Positions 52,201-61,200 of a stretch of DNA of 64,000 nt are shown here, piece after piece. Made by a program: the position numbers and the translations under genes. The stretch's first letter is position 1; each line of letters starts with the position of its first letter. The stretch spans positions 1 to 64,000 of the forward strand of contig VZRG01001982.1 in assembly GCA_013397435.1 (NCBI GenBank). Direction: 5' to 3'. Below the pieces are notes generated by a model. It was not told where the DNA came from, made no database searches, and worked only from the letters and a program-made list of their open reading frames with translations. Source of the DNA: Erythrocercus mccallii (taxonomy: Eukaryota > Chordata > Aves > Passeriformes > Dicruridae).

Positions 52201-55200
52201 GAAATCTGGGGATAGCTGAGGTGTGTGGTTGCAGTTGTACCACGGGTTACCTTTCCTTGTTTTTTTTTTTCTGTCCTATATGTAGAGTCATGCCATCAAC
52301 AGCTATGGCAGGTCCTGTCCTTACTATTTCATGCCTTCTGATACTGAAATGGCTGAATCATTGTTAATTTTTTTTGAACAAAATTTTGATTTTGTTGGTT
52401 TCAGTCACTGATGGATCCTTTTTCACTTCCTTTTTCCCTTGTCTCTCTGTGCTTCGCTGGACATGGCACATAGGGGAGTTCTCAGGTGTGTATCTCCTGC
52501 TCAGTTCTCCTTGTTTCTTTTTTTCTGGTTGAGGTTGGATTATGTGGTATACACGTGTGATACTCCCCTGCTCTTGTCCAAACACGGTTGGCTTTGCAGA
52601 CTTCTTCACCTCGCCTTGCTTGGTTGCCTCACACTGGTGGGTCCCAGCAGCAGGAGATCCCTGCTCTGCTCATGTTCCTGCTACCTTTCAACCCGCTTTC
52701 TCTTGTGTGGCTGTGGGCAGGCTCCACAGTGCCACACTAGCCTGTCACTCACGGTCTTGGGGATCAAAGGGCTTTTTTTCTGCCAGGAAGGGTACTTGTA
52801 GCAAAGGTTGGGTGGGCAGAGACTGAGTGAGGGTCCCATTGTCCTCTCCATGGCCTGTGCTGTGAGGAGTCCCTCCATGTGCCAGTGGCTGTGGGGAGTT
52901 ACCTGCTGCAAACCAACCCCCTTCGAGTATTGTGGTAGCGACATTAAAGACACTTTTGTGATGGGTTAGAGTGGCAAAGCCTCTGTCTTTGGTGGAAACT
53001 TTGCCTTTCTGTCTCAGGAGTTGCATGATTGCTCTGTCCTTTGTTGGGGGAGGCTGCTTGCTGCCCTAGGGCCATGCTCTGCCATCAGGTTTGCACCTGC
53101 TTGTAAAATACACTTGGGGCCCTGATGCAATTTCAGTTGAAGTCAAGGGAATCTCTCTTGATTACAGGTCAAACTGGGTAAAACTTGCCCTGTAGTAAAG
53201 ATGGTGGTCTGGCAGCTGTGATAGTGTCACGCACCAACAAGCTCTGCCACGTCCCTGTGCCCAGCACTGCTCAGTGTGGGCTCTGTGATGATACCAAGAA
53301 AGAGAAAGCATCATCCCTTCTTTTCATTCTAACTAGTTTTAGTGTAAGCTACACTTTTTGTGAACATTCTTCAGAAAATCTCCCACTGAAGTTGGGTTGG
53401 AGTTTGTTTTAGTGTGGACATGCATTTGGGCCTTTTAGGCCAGATGAAATCTTTGATACTCAGGCCCACTTTTGGTTTTTTCTCCCTGCTACTGTCCTTC
53501 CTTCACCCTGTTCATAATGTCTATTGACGTGCCAATTTTGTGGTGATGGAAACTCAAGGATGTACCATACAGGGAAAATTATGAAGGTGAAGGAAGCAGG
53601 TCTCAAGCTTGTCCTGACATCTGTTGTGGCAGGACAAGGGGTGATGGTTTTAAACAAAAGAGGGGAGATTTAGATTAGATATAAGAAAAATGGTTTTTTG
53701 CAATTAGGGTGGTAAGGCCCTGGCACAGGTTGTCCAGAGAAGCTGTGGCTGCTTTATCCCTGGGAGTGTTCAAGGCCAGGTTGGATAGGGCTTAGAGAAA
53801 TGTGGTCTAGTGGAAGATGTCCCTGCCCACGGCGGGGGACTGGAAATGGATGAGTTTTAAGGGTCTCTTTCAACCCAGACTGTTCTGTGACACTCTAAGG
53901 TAAAGTCCCTGTTAGGTCAGGCTGAAGCAGAACAAGATAACTTTCTACCAAGCATCACATGTGCTGGCACCACACACTGTACATGTGCTGATGAGCTGCT
54001 CTGTTTGCTGTTTACAGACTGATACTTAATGGCTGCTGTTTTTCTCTTCCTTTCTTCCCCTTTGTCCCCATCTCTTTCTGTTCCCTTTCTCATGTGGGAT
54101 GGCTCTCATAGTACGGGATGATTTCTTTGGTAAGGTGAAGGAAGGCCTTTTTACTTTCTTCCTTTTTTTTCTTTTCTTTTTTAATGTGCCTTTTTTCTGC
54201 ATTCCTTTCATCCATTCATCATCCGTCCATATGTCTTGCATCACCGTGGTTTGGTTTTTTGTGGTGGTGGCAGCACCTCTCCAAGAAGCAGGATGCAGCT
54301 GCACTGTAGAGGTGGTTTGGGGATTCTCATTGATTATCCGCTTTGATGCTTCATACTGTTTGCCAGCTGTGGGAGGAAGATGGTGCTCTGCTGGACAGGG
54401 CTCTGCCCAGACCTCACCTCCCATTGCTCCACACCCCAGAGGGTTGAAGAGGTCTCCTTATAGTCTCTCCATACTGAAAGTTTTCTTGAGCAGAGCTGTC
54501 CCACTACTGCCTGTGCAAGATGATCTCATAGTGCCATTCCATGGCTCTGGGAGGCTTCTTCCTGTTCTTTATTGCTAGAGGAGCCTTTCCAACCTCTGGG
54601 TGGTTAAGGCATTGGGCTGTCATTGCATCACACACAGGTAGAAGCTATGGTGAAGGATACTGACAGAATGCTGTGTGGCCTTTAGTTCTGGCATGATAGC
54701 TCACCCTCTTCCCCAGAATTTCTTCCTCTCCCAAAAAAAGCTGCAGAGAGGGATGTATGACTCCAGAATATGAAGGAAAAAGATTTAATCCAAAAACGAT
54801 GGGGATGAGCTTTTCCCTGGATGTTCTTCAGCACCTTTAATGTTCTTGTGCCAATTTAATGCTTTACAGGCCAAATATCTAATTGATTATTTGTAGAATC
54901 AATAAAAATGAGCAAGGAAAGAATTTAATAAATGGAAGACTTCTGGGTCTCTACATGCGGTATGGCACAAAAAAAAGGGCTATAGATCCTTTACCTTACC
55001 GACCCAAAATACACTGTAGTTTGCATTGCAGTTAGTGTTTCCCATTTCCGTGCTGTTGGAATATTCTCTGACGCACATTGCTTGAAACATCAAAGTGATT
55101 AATTATCTATCACTAATTTTTCAAAAGTTCTTTGAAAATGCTGCTTCTTACTCATTCTTGCTGGGAATTTGCTTTTGTCATCATAAATCCATCCCATTTA

Positions 55201-58200
55201 ACTGTGGGAAGAGGATTGGTGTGTTGGAGTGTTGTGGTGTGTTCTCACTTCTCATGTGCTGCCATGTTCCTCTAACTTCCATTTAATTCAAATTTGTGTT
55301 GTTTTTATTTTCTGCAAACACTAATCAGCAAATGACATATCACGAAGACTGTTGATGTCTTTGCTGTGAAGGAAGAGAGAGTTCAGAGGGCAGGCCAAAT
55401 ACTGATGGTGGGGAGATTACTTCATGCTCTGGGACCCGTGGTGAGATACAAGCTGCACTCCTCAACACTGTCCTCCAACAGGGAGAGGCCTCTCCGCCTT
55501 CAGCTCTCAGGTGGCCTCTCTTCCTCACTATAAGAAGAGGCTGACCCTGGGACTCAGCAAGTCCCTGGCAGGGGGAAACAATCCAGATGTGCTTTTGGCC
55601 CCTAAATTTTATTGGTTTTAAGAAATACTGAATTTGACCTTTGCTCTTAGCCCCAGATGCATCAATGTCCTTGTAAACCAGTCTGCAGATTGCAGCTGTA
55701 CATGGATGCCCAAGTGCAAGTGCAGAGTGTCTGCTGTAGGTGTTGAGTGTGGGTCTGAAGTAGTGAAACGGAGACTTCACATTTTAAACATCTGTGAGAA
55801 TGCTGTTAGAGTTAGATATAGCAAGGGACAATCTGCAGTCCTATTAAAATTGCTCTGACAGAAGGTTGATAACAGGGAAGCCTTTCATGTGCATGAAACT
55901 CATCACAACCATGATCCCAAAATATGCAAACAGAAAATTTGGCTTATACTAAGAAAGGAGGAAAATCACTAGTGTGCAGATCAGGACAGCAGCTTGGACA
56001 GTTCTGCTATCCTCTGTGAAAAACCCATAAACTCTACCTTCATTCTGTGTGAGGAATGATAAAAAATGTTTGCAATAGCTCAATTGCTGAATTGGGAGTT
56101 ACTGCTTTGACTTCCCGGATTGGTATTAGTGAAGCTCTCCCCTCTGTCACTCTCAAAGTGGTCTGTGAAGGTTGGGGTGAGAAGCTAAGTCTGAATTTAG
56201 ATTCTTGACAGGACACATGGGTGTCTTTGCTGGTGCTGTTTGGTCATTCAGCTAGAGACACTCCACTCTCCACACAGGAATCTAGGGAAGCCTAACAAAA
56301 GTGATTTCTTTTCCTCAAGCTTAAGTCAGGCAGTGCCACAAAAGCTGCATGTTTCTAGGAGAGCAGGTGAAAACTGCGTCGCCTTTCTTTTCAGGAATGG
56401 GCAAAGAAGTGGGCAATCTGCTGTTGGAGAACTCTCAACTGCTGGAGACCAAGTAAGGAACTGTTGCATGCTCTGACCTATCTGCCTGGTTATAAATGAG
56501 ATGTCATCTTGGAATAGGTCTTGGCCAGAACTCCTGCCTCACTTGTTTATCTAACTGGTTGTCCTGAATACTTGAATCTTCACTTGCAGAAGAATTGTTC
56601 TCCTGAGCTGTTTCCTAACTTTCTCCTTTCTGCAGGCACTTGGATAAAGCCTCTAGGCATGTGTTGGTAGGGCCTGATGTCATCTGAGATCAGTTGAAAG
56701 CTTTAAATTAACTTCATGGGAATCCATATGTTGGTCTGAGCCTCTGAGGATATTGCTGTTTAATAAGGTTTTATTTGCAAGGTTTGTTATTAGGGAAAAA
56801 AACCTGTCACTGTTGAGTTCTCAAACAATTTTGTTGATGGTGGAGAAGCAGACAATGTAATGGAGTTGATTTTTGAAAAAGCTGGCAAACCAGCTATTAA
56901 AGGAGCTGGGAAGAGGAAGGCAGAGTACTCCCAGGGGAGAGCTGGAGAACCTGTTGTGATGAGAAGCTACTGATTTTATAAATCTAAGATGTTTTGGAGC
57001 TGATTGGAAATGTGCATGTCTGTTGCCATCATCTGCAATTATCCTCAATTGCAGATGACAGCAGTTCTGAAAGGTGTATTTCAGACTTTCATTCTGTCAA
57101 AAATAGATCAGTTCCTCTACATATGCCTTCTGCAGTGTTCTGCCATCTTCCAAAGGAGAGGTTTGTTTGTTAGTCAGGATACAGGAATGAACAAACCTCA
57201 TCCTGAACAATTATGGTGATTTCTCTGTTCTTCTGCAGCTCCATCTTCCCAAAGTTAATTTCCATTGAGTCACAGCTGGACTGAATTGTTAAACACAATT
57301 GTTTCAACTCTCCATGTAGTGTCTGTGGCTTTAGTTAAAGGTCTCCTTTATGGACAGCTGCTGAGTTTGGGCATTTTTGCTTATTGTCCCTTTCACACCT
57401 TCAAGAAATGCTTTGAACGTTGTGAAGAATGATTTGATTGCCAAGGTGGACCAGCTGTCTGGGGAGCAGGAGGTGCTGAAGGGAGAACTGGAAGCAACAA
57501 AGCAGGCCAAAGCCAAAATAGAAGCCAGAGTCAAGGAGCTGGAGGAGGAGTTAAAGAGGTGAGTGATTACCCCCCCTGCCCCAAGGAGCTGCGAGTGAAG
57601 AGTGGTAAACCCACCTCCTCTCTTTTACTCTGTTTTCACCCGTGGGATTAGCATTGGCATTCAAAGGTACTTTAGAGAGCACAGCAAGGCAGGATTAGGA
57701 TTCTGTTGCAGCAACTCCAAACCCAGTCTCCCTGGAGTGAAGCATTAAGGGTTTAAATTTGCAATTAAAAGCCAACCAACAAAAACAACCAAAGCCACCC
57801 AAAGAAAGGGAATTTCAAAACCAGTAGTTTTGAAGGAAACTGCCAAAGAGTTTGATCCTCTTACCAGCCAGGATAGCTCTGAGAGAAGTGAATGCCCATT
57901 CATTTACTGAAAGAGCTCAAACAGAGTTACACAAGAAATATTTAAATGCCTATATCTGTAATTGTTTCATTGCTCATGTTAAGAGTGAGAAGAGGCAGAA
58001 GAGATTCTAAAGTCTGATACAGGAAGATGCCACTTTTTGTCTTCCTGTCAAACTAGAGAAACTAAAGCCCAACTGCCCAGCAAAGCCTAGAATGGTTTCA
58101 CATTCATACACACAAAGCTGCCTCCTGGAGCTCAGAGCAGAACAGTTCAATTGTGGCTGGCTGTGTATGACTGCAGGTGCTCAGGGCAGAAGATAGGGTT

Positions 58201-61200
58201 TGTTCTGCAGCTGGAATCTAGAAGGTTCTGTAGTCTGAGCTCAGAATCACCAAGAATAACACAGAATTTGTTGTTCAGAATGTCTGAAATGAAAGTAGTC
58301 TTGCAAGCAGGGAGATTTTTTTAAAATGCCTTTTGTAATGCCTCATAAAGTAGGAGTTCAAAGAAATTGAAAGCACTCACTTAAATACTTCCAGTATTTT
58401 TTATCAGAGTTTGGTGTTCTTTACCATTTTGACAAACTGTTCTTCACATTAGGGGCTTTTTTTACTGTGTTGAATCACAAAGAATCAGAGTCTACTGAAA
58501 CCAGGAGCAGTCCAGCAGAAGTATTTAAACCAGCATTTCCCTGTTGAAAATGGCTCAGTTCTCATCAAATATTTGCATATCAAATATTTCAATGTAGATA
58601 CTGGTTCAGAAATAGAAACTGGCCAGATTCTTCCAGTAGTCAGTATTTTGGTGCTCACAACAATTGTTTGAAAAAAATGGGGTGAGATCAGTGGAGCTGT
58701 TCAGAATAATGTGCTGAAAGAGGGAGGGAAAATGCCCAAAAAGCATCTCGGAATTTGTACACTTCGTACGCATGGTTTGAGATTGCTCCCTTGTGATGGA
58801 TACAGCCAGACTTCCCAGAGCTGGTTCTCTTCCCAAAGCCAACCATTGTGTCACTTGCTGTTCTGATCCCTTTCTTCCTGTTTCCCAGAGTGAAATCTGA
58901 AGCAATTGTTGCCCGACGAGAGCCCAAAGAGGAGGTGGAGGATGTAAGCAGCTATCTCTGTACAGAATTGGTATATGACATTACTAAAATGCCTGCGGGG
59001 AAAGGGGGTTGATTTACATACCTGTATTTCTTCATGTATGTGAGTCCTGAGATGCAGATTGATGTGCCTTTGTTAGCAATGAGGGCAAGGGTGGTGAATG
59101 GGTTGTGGCTGATGAGCATGAAATCCCTTCATACAACTTTCAAATCAGAGTCTGGCACAGAGGAGCAGCTGACCCAGTGGCAGTACCACTGTGCAGGATG
59201 TAGTTTCTGCAGCTGGGTGCTAGAGCACTGCTCTGCTCAATAGCATCCTAATTTAGAATTAAAATCTTGTGTGCAGTTAGGATTCTCTCAGGGTTTTACG
59301 ACTGTCAGGCTTCTCCAGAAGAGCCTGTCCCCATGTTGGCAGTGAAAATGTAGCTGTGAGGACATCATACAGTGAAATCCAGCTTACACAGCCAGCTTTA
59401 CAACATTGACTACCACCATGTCTTAGTGCTGCGTTTTTCTTAATTCTTCTCCATAAGCCAGTACTACTTGTTACAGGGTATAGGCAGAGAAGGCTCATGG
59501 GCTGTTCTTCTAGGACAGCTCTGGAAACCATTTTGGCTGGGATAGAGGCTTTTCAGCAAAGACCAACTGTAGCTGAAAAAAAAAAAGGCAAATCAAGCAG
59601 TAACAAGATTTTCCTTGTAAATGTTCCTGCTAGGACAGGGAATCCAGTACATTGCTTATCAGTGTTACTGTTTTCTTTCTTACACAAGGTATCAAAGCAA
59701 GTTCTGTTTTAGCCTAAATTACTTGACTTACTTGGAGTGAACTTGGTCTGTTGAGAATTTAAGTAGATGGGAACATTTTCAAGTTGTGCTCATGAGCTGC
59801 TGAAGAGAGTTGGATTTGTTTTCAGCTGAACGGACAGGAAGTCTGGTTCGTTTTAATTTAAAATATAATTGATAAATTCCTTTTTGTTTATACAGTTCTT
59901 GCTTTGACTAGTCATACAGATTTGATTCAAAGTCCAGGGAGGCTAGAGAATGACTTGGTTAATTTGTGCTGTTCCAGCTCTCAGCAGCACTTACCAACCA
60001 GGCTGAGGTTGGGAATTGCCACAGTCTAGCACAAACCCGTGCCACCTCCTAGTAATGAGTTTCCAGAACCCTTGCAATCTTTTGTTTGGGCTGATATTTT
60101 CTGTGACTTAGTCATGTTGTTCTCATTTTCCACTCTACAAAAAAGACAAACCAACTTTCAGTCATGTTGTTCCCAACCCAAAGCTTCCTGTGCCTTCTTT
60201 GGAAGGTTGAGTTGTGTCACCAAAGAGGAAAAGGCATTTCCTAAGTTTTCTGTATCCTATCTTCATCCATCTGTACTAACAGAATACTTCCTTCCATCCT
60301 CCTGAGGGGGCAGATGGTATTATGTGGTGCTCCCTGCTGCTTGTGACTGGCTTTGCTACTGAATTAAAACTTTGATTTTCAAATTTCTGGACCAACAGAT
60401 CACTATCAGTTCTTACCATTCCTTGCAGACTATCAAAGCACCTTGCTGGAAATAGTCCCACACTGGGGTTTGTGTATGTGAGGGCTATGTGTTCAGGTTG
60501 GTTGTGATTCTCATTCTAATTTCCATGGGTTTGCTGAACACCCAGAGGTCCATGGCCATAGTTTGGAGCTCACTGTCTGAATTAGCTCCTCCTATGGGGA
60601 AATGGGGGTGAAATCAAGCAGGACAGGAGAAGAACTAACAAATATGGTCTGTCCCCTGACTTGCACGATACTAACCTCAATCCCATTCCATCTTGTTGGC
60701 TGAAGCAGTGCTCCTCCCCTCTGCAGGACAACATTCCCATTGCTCAGCGCCGGCGCTTCACCCGTGTGGAGATGGCCCGGGTCCTGATGGAGCGCAACCA
60801 GTACAAGGAGAGGCTGATGGAGCTCCAGGAGGCTGTCAGGTGGACAGAGATGATCAGGTGAGGCTAGGTGTTGGGTAACATCCCTGTTTATGACAGAACC
60901 TGTTCATGTTTTACCTTGTGGTCAATGCAACCCGTACCAACATCGGGTTGAGAAGTACTGGGAGTTTTCCAGACTGTCGCTGCTTCTCTCCTAATACCAA
61001 TTCTTTCTCTCTTGTTCCTGAACCTGGGCTGCAGATCTCATATTGCCACCATTATTTGGAGACACTGGACAGTTGTTTGTCCTCCTTGTTTCTTGTGTGC
61101 TTAAGCTGGGAGAAGCTCCAGGGACAAGTATTGCTTCTGATTTATGAGTTCTAAATGCTGTGGCTTGAAGTGACTCTAATGCTGGGGGCTGTAGTTTCCA

